DNA of 57,150 bases from Candidatus Zixiibacteriota bacterium (GTDB lineage Bacteria > Zixibacteria > MSB-5A5 > GN15 > FEB-12): NCBI GenBank assembly GCA_028715215.1, contig JAQUSF010000005.1:1-57150 (forward strand). Reading direction: 5' to 3'. The notes beneath the pieces are model-generated. The model was not told the DNA's origin. It saw only the letters and a list, made by a program, of their open reading frames with translations, and made no database searches. Of this stretch, positions 40,771-49,178 are shown piece after piece (within the stretch, counting starts at the first letter, position 1; each line of letters begins with the position of its first letter). A program made the translations under genes and the position numbers.

Positions 40771-41940
40771 ATGGATTTGATAAAAGAAAAAATTATTCAA
40801 GCGGGACAACTGCTCAAAGAGATGGACCTGGACCTGTGGCTTATTTTTGTCCGGGAAACCATGATGCATACGGACCCTATGATGACGCTGGTGGTGGGTC
40901 ATGAAGTTGTCTGGCAGTCCTTTTTTGCCTATACTTCGAAAGGTGACGCCATCGCCCTGGTCGGTAACCTGGACGCAGAGGATTTTAAACGCTCCGGGTG
41001 TTTCACGGAAGTGTTATCGTATACCGGTGGGGTAAGCGAAGATTTCAGAAAATTAATCAAACGACTGAAGCCTCGCCACATTGCCGTCAATTACAGCCCT
41101 GTCAATCCTGCCGCTGACGGTCTTTCACACGGGCTGTATTTACTTTTAAAAGAGTATCTCAAGGGAACGCCGTACCGGGCTCGTCTTTGCCCGGCTGAGG
41201 ATTTCTGCACCCGGTTGCGAAGCCGCAAAAACAGGGCGGAAATCAGGCTGATAAAAGACGCCGCCCTGATAACGGTTAACGCCTGGGATAAGTCGCTCGA
41301 GGAAATAAAACCAGGGATGTCGGAAATTGAAATTGCCCGTATTATCGACGGCCATATCATGCGCCAGGGTGGCGAGGTCGCTTTTCCGACGATAGTAAAC
41401 GCCGGGGATAAGACCCGCCCCGGTCACGGCCTCCCGACTCATGCCAGGCTCGAGCGTGGCGACCTTCTGCATATCGATTTCGGTGCTCGCCTGGGCGGGT
41501 ATTGTTCCGATATTCAGCGCCTGGTTTACTTCAGGCGCAGAGGAGAAAAGACCGTTCCCGGAGAACTGGCCGAGGCTTTTCAACTGGTGAAAAGAATAAT
41601 CGGGACAGCGGCTCGCAACTGCCGCCCGGGGGTAAAAGGCTTTGAGATTGACGCCCTTGCCCGTAATATGCTCGATGAAAACGGTTACCCGGTTTATGAA
41701 CATGCCCTGGGACATCAACTGGGACGTGATGTTCATGATGGCGGAGCCATCATCGGTCCGCTCTGGGAACGTTATGGTATTACCCCGACTATACCCCTCG
41801 AAGCGGGTAACGTGTTCACCCTCGAGCTGGAAATTAATTTACCCGGTATCGGGTGTGTGGGTCTGGAAGAAGATGTCTGTATCACTGCTAAGGGTGCCCG
41901 TTTTTTGTGTCAGCGTCAACTGGAGTTGCCGGTCAAATGA
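40771..41940 (+). CDS. M24 family metallopeptidase (Xaa-Pro aminopeptidase-like)
   Basis: This 389-residue protein has a creatinase-like N-terminal domain and a pita-bread catalytic domain. The five metal ligands are present in order: HIDFG (Asp), YCSDIQR (Asp), HALGHQLG (His), LELEINL (Glu) and GLEEDV (Glu). It should cleave Xaa-Pro di- or oligopeptides in the cytoplasm, as no signal peptide is seen. No clear ribosome site precedes the ATG; an AT-rich leader does. It overlaps the next lipoprotein gene by four bases (ATGA). Confidence 0.93.
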   Translation: MDLIKEKIIQAGQLLKEMDLDLWLIFVRETMMHTDPMMTLVVGHEVVWQSFFAYTSKGDAIALVGNLDAEDFKRSGCFTEVLSYTGGVSEDFRKLIKRLKPRHIAVNYSPVNPAADGLSHGLYLLLKEYLKGTPYRARLCPAEDFCTRLRSRKNRAEIRLIKDAALITVNAWDKSLEEIKPGMSEIEIARIIDGHIMRQGGEVAFPTIVNAGDKTRPGHGLPTHARLERGDLLHIDFGARLGGYCSDIQRLVYFRRRGEKTVPGELAEAFQLVKRIIGTAARNCRPGVKGFEIDALARNMLDENGYPVYEHALGHQLGRDVHDGGAIIGPLWERYGITPTIPLEAGNVFTLELEINLPGIGCVGLEEDVCITAKGARFLCQRQLELPVK

Positions 41941-42767
41941 AAAAAAGTTGTCTGTTGCTTATCACCGCCGGCATGTTATTTTCCTGTGCTCCGAAAAAAG
42001 AATTGGTCGAAGTCCCCGCGGAAATTTATCCGTATGATTTGAAAGTCGAAGTTGACCGGGAATTCATGACCCTGGCCTGGAAAACCCATGGTTCCGGTTT
42101 GAAAAGCGGATATAATATTTATATCAGTACCGAGCCGCTGGCGGCGAAATACCCGGGTCCCTTTCTGCCGGAAGATATTAAACCTTTTAACCCGGTGAAT
42201 TTCCACGGTGATACCAATCCCGATGACGGTATTACGTATTATAAGGCAGAACATCTCGAAGAAGGCGTCAAGTATTATATTTCAGTACGGGTGGTCAATA
42301 CCGACCGTACCCTTTCAAAGCCCACCAACGAAGCGATCGCTGTTCTGGGTACCCGCAGCGAATTTGAACTGGCATTCCGTTATCGTTCCGACAACGACGG
42401 TTATTCCTTTGCCGCGGATAAATCCGTTCGGGCCGATGCCGTTGATAACGACGTCTATTATTACACCAGGGACGGGGCAGATTATCTGGCTTCACCCGAT
42501 CGCCTTAACGGCTTTCTGCGAAACAGCCGGTTCCGGATTCTACCGCTGAAAGGTGATTTTGAGTATATCCGTAATCATGTCAACCGCAGCAAAGACGAAC
42601 CTGCCGACGACCGGGTCAGCATTAAAAAAGACGACTGGATCCTGGTCAGAACAGCCGATAATACATACGCGCTTTTGCATGTGTTATCTTTTTCCGGAAC
42701 AGGCGAACAAAGAACGGTTACCCTGTTTTTAGCTTATTCATCGCTTAAAAACGAGATTTTGTTCTGA
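41937..42767 (+). CDS. lipoprotein with a fibronectin type III-like domain
   Basis: This 276-residue lipoprotein starts MKKSCLLLITAGMLFSCAPK, with lipobox Cys17. Residues of about 30-140 read as an FN3-like beta sandwich (LAWKTHGSGL, GYNIYIS, YISVRVVNTD, SKPTNEAIAV). The C-terminal half is beta-rich and has no family I recognise. The ATG overlaps the peptidase stop (ATGA). A reading from 41907 would add ten residues before the signal peptide and is unlikely. Its role may be binding or scaffolding at the outer membrane. Confidence 0.85.
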   Translation: MKKSCLLLITAGMLFSCAPKKELVEVPAEIYPYDLKVEVDREFMTLAWKTHGSGLKSGYNIYISTEPLAAKYPGPFLPEDIKPFNPVNFHGDTNPDDGITYYKAEHLEEGVKYYISVRVVNTDRTLSKPTNEAIAVLGTRSEFELAFRYRSDNDGYSFAADKSVRADAVDNDVYYYTRDGADYLASPDRLNGFLRNSRFRILPLKGDFEYIRNHVNRSKDEPADDRVSIKKDDWILVRTADNTYALLHVLSFSGTGEQRTVTLFLAYSSLKNEILF

Positions 42768-42777
42768 ATTTAATAAA

Positions 42778-42806
42778 TTGACAGGCTTGAAGCCTGATAT
42801 TTAAAT
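42778..42806 (+). promoter_or_regulatory. candidate promoter of the OmpA-like gene with a palindrome in the spacer
   Basis: TTGACA, 17 bases, TTAAAT (6/6 and 4/6) lies about 80 bases before the TTG start of the OmpA-domain gene. The spacer holds the perfect palindrome CAGGCTT-G-AAGCCTG at 42782-42796, which could be a repressor site. Confidence 0.5.
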
Positions 42807-42884
42807 TATATCTGTAGTTACAATATATCACATAGCTCTTTTTTTATAATGACACTATAAAAAATATTTGAAGGAGGGTAAGTT

Positions 42885-44429
42885 TTGAAAACCAGGTATG
42901 CACTTTTAACAGGATTATTTGTCCTGATGGTTTTTCTTATTCCGGTTCGTTCGCAGGACAATGCTTTGTTTGAGGAATTGACCAAAATAATGGATTCTGC
43001 CAGGGTGGTCGAGGCTGATATTTTTGCACCGAAGGCTTTTGCCGTGGCGGAAAAGAGATTTGAGCAGTCCCGCGAGGCAGTCGGCGTGGGAAAAAACCAG
43101 AAGTCGATTGACAGCTATGTATCCGAAGCGCGGGAGTTTGCGGAGAACGCCCTCAAGGCTACCGAAGTCTGCAAGTTAACTCTGAAAGATTATTTACCAC
43201 CCCGAGATAAAGCCCGGGCGGCCAAAGCACCGACGCTGGTACCGGATATTTATCAAAGAGCCGAGTTGATGTTCATAAAAGCTACCCAGAGCGTGGAAGC
43301 GGGTAATGTGAAAGGTGGTTTGCAGCAGGCGGAGAAAGTAGCGCCTCTTTTTGCTGAAGCGGAAATGGAAGCCGTCCGCGTGGATATTCTCGGCACGGCC
43401 GATAAACTGATTGCCAAAGCCATCAGTGATGGAGCCGATAAATTCGCTCTTTCAACCCTTGATAAGGCTCGTACCGCGCGTGCCAAGGCGGATGCCATCC
43501 TTACGGACAACCGTTACGAACGACAGGCGTCCATTCAGGAAGCGCAACTGGCCGAATATGAAGCCCGCCATGCCTCCAATATTGCCCAGGCGGTGCGCTC
43601 TCTTAATCGCAACGACCAGGCCTGGGAAAAACTGATGCTGGTTTATGAAATTCAGATGAACCGGGTGGCCGGCTCGTTTGACAAAGAGTACCTGCCCTTT
43701 GACAAAGGTCCCCTCGAAGCCGCTGATACCCTTATCAGCCTGATTGAAGCCCAGAAGAAAGTTAACCGGGAATTGAGCAATACCCTCGATAAGGTAGCCG
43801 CCAGGAACAAGGCAACTATTGCCCGTATTGCGCCGGGGCAAATCGAGGATGAGCCGGTCAAGCTGGCCGAGTATCTTGACAGCCTGGTGGCAGGTCTTTA
43901 TGTGGAAAAACGGACTCTGGCTGAAGATATCATGACGGAGAAGAAAAAACTCGAAGAGCTCGAAAAAACTCATGAGGAAGTTGCCGCCGAGCTTGATAAA
44001 CGCCAGGAAAAAGAAGAAAAGTTCAAGAAAGCCAAACAGATGCTCAATCCCTCCGAGGGTGAAATTCTTTATGATGCCGCTAACGATATCGTTCTTCGCC
44101 TGAGCGGTCTTTCCTTCGATGTCAGCAAAAGCGACATTAAGGATGAACACATTCCGCTGCTTGAGAAGGTCGTGGAGATAATCAAGATGTTCCCCGGGTC
44201 GAAGCTGGTCGTGGAAGGGCACACCGACGATATGGGCGAACCTTCGGCCAACCTTCAGCTCTCGGATAAACGGGCTTATGAAGTCATGAAATATCTGCGG
44301 CAGACGCTCCTTATTCCGTCCGATGATATCCGTTCGATGGGTTTCGGTTCGGAGAAACCGGTGGCGTCCAACAAGACCGCCGATGGTCGGGCAAAAAACC
44401 GGCGCATAGATATCATCATCATGCAATAG
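42885..44429 (+). CDS. OmpA-family periplasmic/outer-membrane protein with long helical domain
   Basis: This 514-residue protein has a signal peptide ending VRSQ (about residue 24). A mostly helical, Ala/Lys/Glu-rich region (25-390) follows, with a coiled coil near 325-385 (TEKKKLEELEKTHEEVAAEL). The C-terminal OmpA domain binds peptidoglycan: LSFDVSKSDI, VEGHTDDMG, LSDKRAYEV and the Asp/Arg pair in KNRRIDIII. It probably links peptidoglycan with an outer-membrane partner. The start is TTG behind a perfect AAGGAGGG six bases upstream. It is convergent with the S9 peptidase, only two bases apart, with no terminator between. Confidence 0.92.
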   Translation: MKTRYALLTGLFVLMVFLIPVRSQDNALFEELTKIMDSARVVEADIFAPKAFAVAEKRFEQSREAVGVGKNQKSIDSYVSEAREFAENALKATEVCKLTLKDYLPPRDKARAAKAPTLVPDIYQRAELMFIKATQSVEAGNVKGGLQQAEKVAPLFAEAEMEAVRVDILGTADKLIAKAISDGADKFALSTLDKARTARAKADAILTDNRYERQASIQEAQLAEYEARHASNIAQAVRSLNRNDQAWEKLMLVYEIQMNRVAGSFDKEYLPFDKGPLEAADTLISLIEAQKKVNRELSNTLDKVAARNKATIARIAPGQIEDEPVKLAEYLDSLVAGLYVEKRTLAEDIMTEKKKLEELEKTHEEVAAELDKRQEKEEKFKKAKQMLNPSEGEILYDAANDIVLRLSGLSFDVSKSDIKDEHIPLLEKVVEIIKMFPGSKLVVEGHTDDMGEPSANLQLSDKRAYEVMKYLRQTLLIPSDDIRSMGFGSEKPVASNKTADGRAKNRRIDIIIMQ

Positions 44430-44431
44430 GC

Positions 44432-46450
44432 TCACTTGAGCCAGCGTTCGAGCCATTCGAATTGTTTTTGATAGACATGGCGGAGATTTTTCAGCTGAGC
44501 GATATTGTGGCTTTCATCGGGGAAATATAAAAGCTGCGATGGTACGCTCATACGTTGCAGGGCGGTGAACATCTGCAAACCTTCGCTTAAATCCACCCGG
44601 TAATCATTCTGGCTGTGGATGACCAGGGTGGGGGTTTTGAAATTTATGGCGTAAGTCAGCGGCGAGGAACGAACATATTCTTCCGGGTTGGACCACGGAG
44701 TACCGTTGAATTCCCATTCCGGAAACCATAACTCTTCGGTAGTGCCGTAATCGCTCAGATGATTGAAGGTGCCGTCGACCGAAACCAGACATTTGAAACG
44801 GTCGGTGTGACCGCATATCCAGTTGACCATGAAACCGCCATAAGAGCGACCCAGCGCCGCCAGGCGAACCGAATCGATAAACGGATAGGTTTCCAGCAGA
44901 TAGTCGACACCCCGCATGAGGTCTTCATAATCCCCCTTACCCCAGTTGCCGGAAACATATTCCTGGAATTTCAAGCCGTAACCAATGCTGCCGTGAGGGT
45001 CGATCTGGGCAACGACATATCCCTGTGCCGCCACCAGCTGGGTATTCCAGCCGTAGTAATTGAAATCGCCCAGCCAGCGCCATTGCGGCCCGCCGTGTAT
45101 CAGAAGTACCAGCGGGTATTTCAATGCCGGATTGAAATCAGGCGGTAACGTTAAAAAGCCGTGGACGGAGTCGCCGTTAAAGCCTTCAAACCAGAAGTCT
45201 TCGGCCCGTTTCATTTCCAGGCGGTCAACCAGTTTATCATTAAAATGAGTTAAACAGGTAAGTATTTTATCCTTTAAATCAAAGCGGTAAAGTTCATAAG
45301 GTTGGTCCGAAAGGGAGCGGGTCATTATCAAGTATTCGCCGTTCGGGTCAATTCTGAGATTGGCATATACCGCGTCGCCGAGGAGTGTCTCTATTTCTCC
45401 CCGGTTGATATTCCCTCGCCAGATTTTATTATAACCGTGTTCAACGGCGCTGAAATAGATGACCCCGGAATCCGGATGCCAGACATATTCACCGACGGAC
45501 CGGTCGAAAGTAGCGGTGATATTTTGTCTCTGATTATTTTCCCGGTCATACAATATGATATCACGCTGGTCCGATTCATAACCGGCACGGGCCATCTGCA
45601 GATAAGCCAGTATCCGGCCGTCAGGCGAGAATACGGGGTCAGTATCATGCCCTCTGTGTAAGGTCAGCCGATACGGTGCGCCGCCCTGGTTCGGCAGGGT
45701 GAAAATATCATAATTGAGATACACCGCTGGATTGGTATCGACACTCATCGAAAAACCTATCAGGCCGTTCCGGGGTTCGACAGCGAAACCGTGGAATAAA
45801 ACATTGTTTTTATCATTGTCAATTTTGATTATCTTCCGGTGTTTACCCGATGAGACGTTTAACTGAAAAAGAAGTTCCGCCCGACCGTCATACCAGCGGT
45901 TGTAATGTCGATACAACAGGTGGTCGTATAACCTGGCTTTGATGGGGTTGTTTTCGTTTTTTCTTAGTTTTGCCAGGTTGCAACTGTCATTGGGGCAGTC
46001 GGCAAAAACGCGGGATGTGAAAATGATATGAACCTTATCCGGCGACCAGGCGAAATCCGCAACGCCGGTGGCCACGGAACTGATTTTTCTTAGGTCATTT
46101 TTGTTAGGGGTTGTCAACCATATTTGTTCGGCGTCGGTGTCTTCATCATACGATTTGAACGCCAGTATTTTTCCGTCCGGCGACCAGCGCGGCTTTGTTT
46201 CGTTTTTGTCGCTCTCGGTCAGCTGCCTTAAACCGGTGCCGTCGAAATTAACCAGCCAGATTCGTGTTTTGGTCTTCAAAGAATCGACATTGGTGGTTTG
46301 AACCACCAGGGCAATGGTTTTACCGTCGGGAGAAATTTGCGGGTCGCTGATTTTCGTCACGCGGTATAAATCATCAAAGGTGATTTTCTCCCCGGCTGTG
46401 CCGGAATTTATAAGGAATAAATACATAAAGAAAAGGCAAAGGTATCTCAC
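44432..46450 (-). CDS. secreted S9 family prolyl oligopeptidase-like serine peptidase
   Basis: This 672-residue enzyme has a signal peptide ending NSGTAG, then a TolB/PD40-type beta-propeller with repeats such as DPQISPDGKTI, KPRWSPDGKIL and DPVFSPDGRIL. The C-terminal alpha/beta-hydrolase domain has Ser536 in GRSYGGF, Asp616 in QNDYR and His648 in DESHN. It should act in the periplasm as a dipeptidyl or acylaminoacyl peptidase on imported peptides. The start is GTG, overlapping the DUF89 stop in GTGA, so the two are co-translated. Confidence 0.94.
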   Translation of the reverse strand: MRYLCLFFMYLFLINSGTAGEKITFDDLYRVTKISDPQISPDGKTIALVVQTTNVDSLKTKTRIWLVNFDGTGLRQLTESDKNETKPRWSPDGKILAFKSYDEDTDAEQIWLTTPNKNDLRKISSVATGVADFAWSPDKVHIIFTSRVFADCPNDSCNLAKLRKNENNPIKARLYDHLLYRHYNRWYDGRAELLFQLNVSSGKHRKIIKIDNDKNNVLFHGFAVEPRNGLIGFSMSVDTNPAVYLNYDIFTLPNQGGAPYRLTLHRGHDTDPVFSPDGRILAYLQMARAGYESDQRDIILYDRENNQRQNITATFDRSVGEYVWHPDSGVIYFSAVEHGYNKIWRGNINRGEIETLLGDAVYANLRIDPNGEYLIMTRSLSDQPYELYRFDLKDKILTCLTHFNDKLVDRLEMKRAEDFWFEGFNGDSVHGFLTLPPDFNPALKYPLVLLIHGGPQWRWLGDFNYYGWNTQLVAAQGYVVAQIDPHGSIGYGLKFQEYVSGNWGKGDYEDLMRGVDYLLETYPFIDSVRLAALGRSYGGFMVNWICGHTDRFKCLVSVDGTFNHLSDYGTTEELWFPEWEFNGTPWSNPEEYVRSSPLTYAINFKTPTLVIHSQNDYRVDLSEGLQMFTALQRMSVPSQLLYFPDESHNIAQLKNLRHVYQKQFEWLERWLK

Positions 46451-47322
46451 TGTTCCGCCCTTAGATTGAAATGGTTTCTTCTGATGACGATACTGCCCAA
46501 TTCAACGGCCAGGTGCCTGGCGATTATCGGGCATTTGGCTTTTAACAGGAAAAAGATATTTTTATCTTCGTTGCTCAATGTTTCATAGTTACCCTGGCCT
46601 TTGGCGATAACCAGGTCGGCCCGGGCGTATATCTTTTTAAATTCGTCCGAGCATTGGTCGATAATCGTGCCCGGAGCGTCGTGGCCGTTATCAATGACCC
46701 GCACCAGCTCGGTCAGCCCTGTGGCTATGGCATCGGACATGGTGGCATCATTAATCACCGGATAGCCCTTGACCACGAAAGTTATTTTGTCCAAAGGGAG
46801 TTGTTCGATTAACAGACGGTCGAAGACTATCTCACCGGCGTTGTCGCCGAGATACAAAATAACGGATGATGTATTCAGGGATTTTTTGAAGGTTTCGAGT
46901 TCCTCGGTGTCAAGCGGCGCGCTTAATGAATGTTCGATGGCTTCACTGACCTGGGTGTCAACCAGGCGGCTGTTCGGTCCAAAGTCGATAATGTTGCCGG
47001 CAATTGCCAGTCGGACAGCCGTCTCCAGAGGCTTTTGCGATTGTTCGATTATTTTTCGAAGGCGTGGCTCGGCTGCAAGAGCATAGTCATTGAATTGTTT
47101 CTTTACTTCTTGGTAAGGGTCGGCTACGCCGGTTAATTCGCGGATGAGCCGATGTATTTGCCGGCCCATTTCCGGCGGGGTTTGACGGGGATCCATGCTG
47201 GCGGCCATCTTGATTGCATCATGCATAACCTTCTCATGAAGCTTTTCATCAGCGGTCGTAAACCGGACCGCATTTAAAGCCTGTTTGAGGAAGCAGGGAA
47301 AACAATCCAGGTAAGTTTTCAT
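46447..47322 (-). CDS. DUF89 (ARMT1-like) metal-dependent phosphatase family protein
   Basis: This 291-residue protein starts MKTYLDCFPCFLKQAL, the CxxC signature of bacterial and archaeal DUF89 proteins. The Asp/Asn-rich metal site is LYLGDNAGEIVFDRL, and later segments VVKGYPVINDAT and AKGQGNYETL also fit. DUF89 enzymes are damage-control phosphatases acting on sugar phosphates or related metabolites. The role here may be metabolite repair; the substrate is unknown. It is the first gene of a two-gene unit with the S9 peptidase (four-base overlap). Confidence 0.9.
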   Translation of the reverse strand: MKTYLDCFPCFLKQALNAVRFTTADEKLHEKVMHDAIKMAASMDPRQTPPEMGRQIHRLIRELTGVADPYQEVKKQFNDYALAAEPRLRKIIEQSQKPLETAVRLAIAGNIIDFGPNSRLVDTQVSEAIEHSLSAPLDTEELETFKKSLNTSSVILYLGDNAGEIVFDRLLIEQLPLDKITFVVKGYPVINDATMSDAIATGLTELVRVIDNGHDAPGTIIDQCSDEFKKIYARADLVIAKGQGNYETLSNEDKNIFFLLKAKCPIIARHLAVELGSIVIRRNHFNLRAEQ

Positions 47323-47454
47323 AATACTTCAAGTTATGTGCTCATCAGTCTTTTTTCAAGATTTTTTTGAAAATTCGTTTGATTAACTTGCCGTTCCGGA
47401 TTTGTCATATTTAATTATAGATGTGGTAAACCACCTGCCGGGAAAGGATCTAAA

Positions 47455-48318
47455 ATGAAAACAGGCTTTATCGGAATGGGTACTCTGGGACGGGTAATGG
47501 CGGAAAGACTGATATCCGAAGGAGCGTCATTGATTGTCTGGAACCGCACTCTCGAAAAAACCCGGGGCTTGAAGGCGACTACGGCTGAGACCCCGGCTTC
47601 TTTAATTACTTCATCGGAAATTGTCTTTTTGAACCTTTTTGACAGTGTTGCGGTCAGGGAGGTTCTTACCGGTAAGAATGGTTTACTTGCGGGCGACTGC
47701 ACGAATAAAATCATTATCGATACGACTACCAATCATTACGATGCCGTCCCGGCTTTTTACGAAGCCTGTCAGAACGCCGGAGCGGCATATCTCGAAGCTC
47801 CGGTTCTGGGCAGTGTCGTACCGGCTTCAAAAGGCGCCCTGACAATCCTGGTAAGCGGTCAAGAAGATGCATACCTCAAGGCCCGGCCGTATCTTGAAAA
47901 ACTCGGTCAGCATATTTTTTTCCTCGAGAAACCAACTCTGGTAACCAAAATGAAACTGGTCAACAATCTTCTTCTGGGCACATTTATGACATCGCTGGCT
48001 GAAGCGGTGGTCCTTGGGGAAAAAATTGGCCTGGAAAGGGGCAAAGTACTGGAGATACTTGCTGTCGGAGCCGGTAACTCCGGGATTTTAAATGCCAAGA
48101 AGCAAAAGCTTCTGGATGAGGATTTTTCACCGCATTTCGCGGCGGCGACGATTTATAAAGATCTGAACTGCCTTGAAGACCTGGCCCGTAGCTTGAAGCA
48201 TCCGCTTGTAACCGGAACAGCCGCCCGGGAAATATTCGCTCTAACGACTGAGAATAAAACGGAACATCTGGATTTTTCAGTTGTGTATAAAATTTTAAAA
48301 GCGGGAGTCAGGCGATGA
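47455..48318 (+). CDS. 3-hydroxyisobutyrate dehydrogenase family NAD(P)-dependent oxidoreductase
   Basis: This 287-residue beta-hydroxyacid dehydrogenase has the Rossmann start GFIGMGTLGRVMA, the substrate-site segment EAPVLGSVVPASKG and the catalytic Lys167 in MKLVNNL (K-x3-N). The coenzyme loop reads VWNRTLEK, with Asn-Arg after beta-strand 2, which favours NADP over NAD. Substrates could be succinic semialdehyde, glyoxylate or 3-hydroxyisobutyrate; with VOR-like genes nearby, a valine-degradation intermediate is plausible but unproven. AAGGA precedes the ATG. It overlaps the GNAT gene by four bases. Confidence 0.9.
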   Translation: MKTGFIGMGTLGRVMAERLISEGASLIVWNRTLEKTRGLKATTAETPASLITSSEIVFLNLFDSVAVREVLTGKNGLLAGDCTNKIIIDTTTNHYDAVPAFYEACQNAGAAYLEAPVLGSVVPASKGALTILVSGQEDAYLKARPYLEKLGQHIFFLEKPTLVTKMKLVNNLLLGTFMTSLAEAVVLGEKIGLERGKVLEILAVGAGNSGILNAKKQKLLDEDFSPHFAAATIYKDLNCLEDLARSLKHPLVTGTAAREIFALTTENKTEHLDFSVVYKILKAGVRR

Positions 48319-49163
48319 AAAATAATATCGATAATCTGGATATTTCCCTCATGACGAACGCCGATTTGGAATTCGCCGTTAAAATGACTGATGATGAACG
48401 CTGGGGTTATTTACCAACTGATTTTGAAAAACTGATGGCGTTTGAACCTGAAGGATGTTTTGTCGCCCGGGTAGATAACCGGTATGCCGGCATTATTACC
48501 ACTACGTCTTATGCTGATTACGCATTCGTGGGTTCTCTAATCGTTAATCCGGTATATCGCGGAAAAATGATCGGGGAACAATTGTTGAGTCAGGCGATGG
48601 CTTATCTTAAAAACCGGGGAGTAAAGACAATCGAGCTCGACGGCGTTTTCGCCGCGGTATCGCTTTATCGGCGTCTGGGCTTCAGGGATAAGTACCTTTC
48701 ATTGCGTTTTTTCAGACCCGCCGGTAAAATTGTCCGGGCGGGTAAAATCGCCCTGTCCGAACCATCCCGTGAGATAATCGAATTTGACCGCAAGCATACC
48801 AATATTGAACGTACCCGGATTTTAGAAAGGTACCTCCGGGAATATCGAGATTCGACTTACATTGTCCAGGACCCATTTCTATCAGGGTATGCCTTCGTTC
48901 GTCCCCGGGCGGAAGGAAAGTTAATGGTCGGTCCCATGGTAGCCCTGTCTTCGAAAACGGCCGGGCTGTTGTGGAACGCTATTATGACCGCTTATGCGAA
49001 ATATGTCCTTGGCGTCGGTGTCCCGGAACATAACCGGACCATGATTAGACTGCTGAACAAAAGCGGCTTTTACTATAATTCCCCTTCATTGAGGATGTTC
49101 TGGGGAAAGAAAAAAGAGTACGAAAAAAATATCTACGGGATACTGTCGCCCGAAAAAGGGTAA
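48315..49163 (+). CDS. tandem GNAT acetyltransferase
   Basis: This 282-residue protein has an N-terminal GNAT fold (about 10-135) with the acetyl-CoA loop VNPVYRGKMIGEQLL (Q/R-x2-G-x-G/A pattern) and LYRRLGFRDK. A second, weaker GNAT-like half (about 150-275) has GPMVALSSKTAGLLW and NRTMIRLLNKSGF. The two-half layout is like YitI-type acetyltransferases. The substrate is not known. The ATGA overlap with the upstream dehydrogenase suggests a shared small-molecule pathway. Confidence 0.88.
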   Translation: MKNNIDNLDISLMTNADLEFAVKMTDDERWGYLPTDFEKLMAFEPEGCFVARVDNRYAGIITTTSYADYAFVGSLIVNPVYRGKMIGEQLLSQAMAYLKNRGVKTIELDGVFAAVSLYRRLGFRDKYLSLRFFRPAGKIVRAGKIALSEPSREIIEFDRKHTNIERTRILERYLREYRDSTYIVQDPFLSGYAFVRPRAEGKLMVGPMVALSSKTAGLLWNAIMTAYAKYVLGVGVPEHNRTMIRLLNKSGFYYNSPSLRMFWGKKKEYEKNIYGILSPEKG

Positions 49164-49178
49164 TCCGGCAGGCTTTTT

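Noticed and set aside
43452-44456. 334-residue open frame on the minus strand opposite the OmpA-domain gene
   Set aside because: It lies entirely over a well-supported gene with signal peptide, coiled coil and OmpA domain. The antisense frame has no family resemblance and no ribosome site, so it is a shadow.
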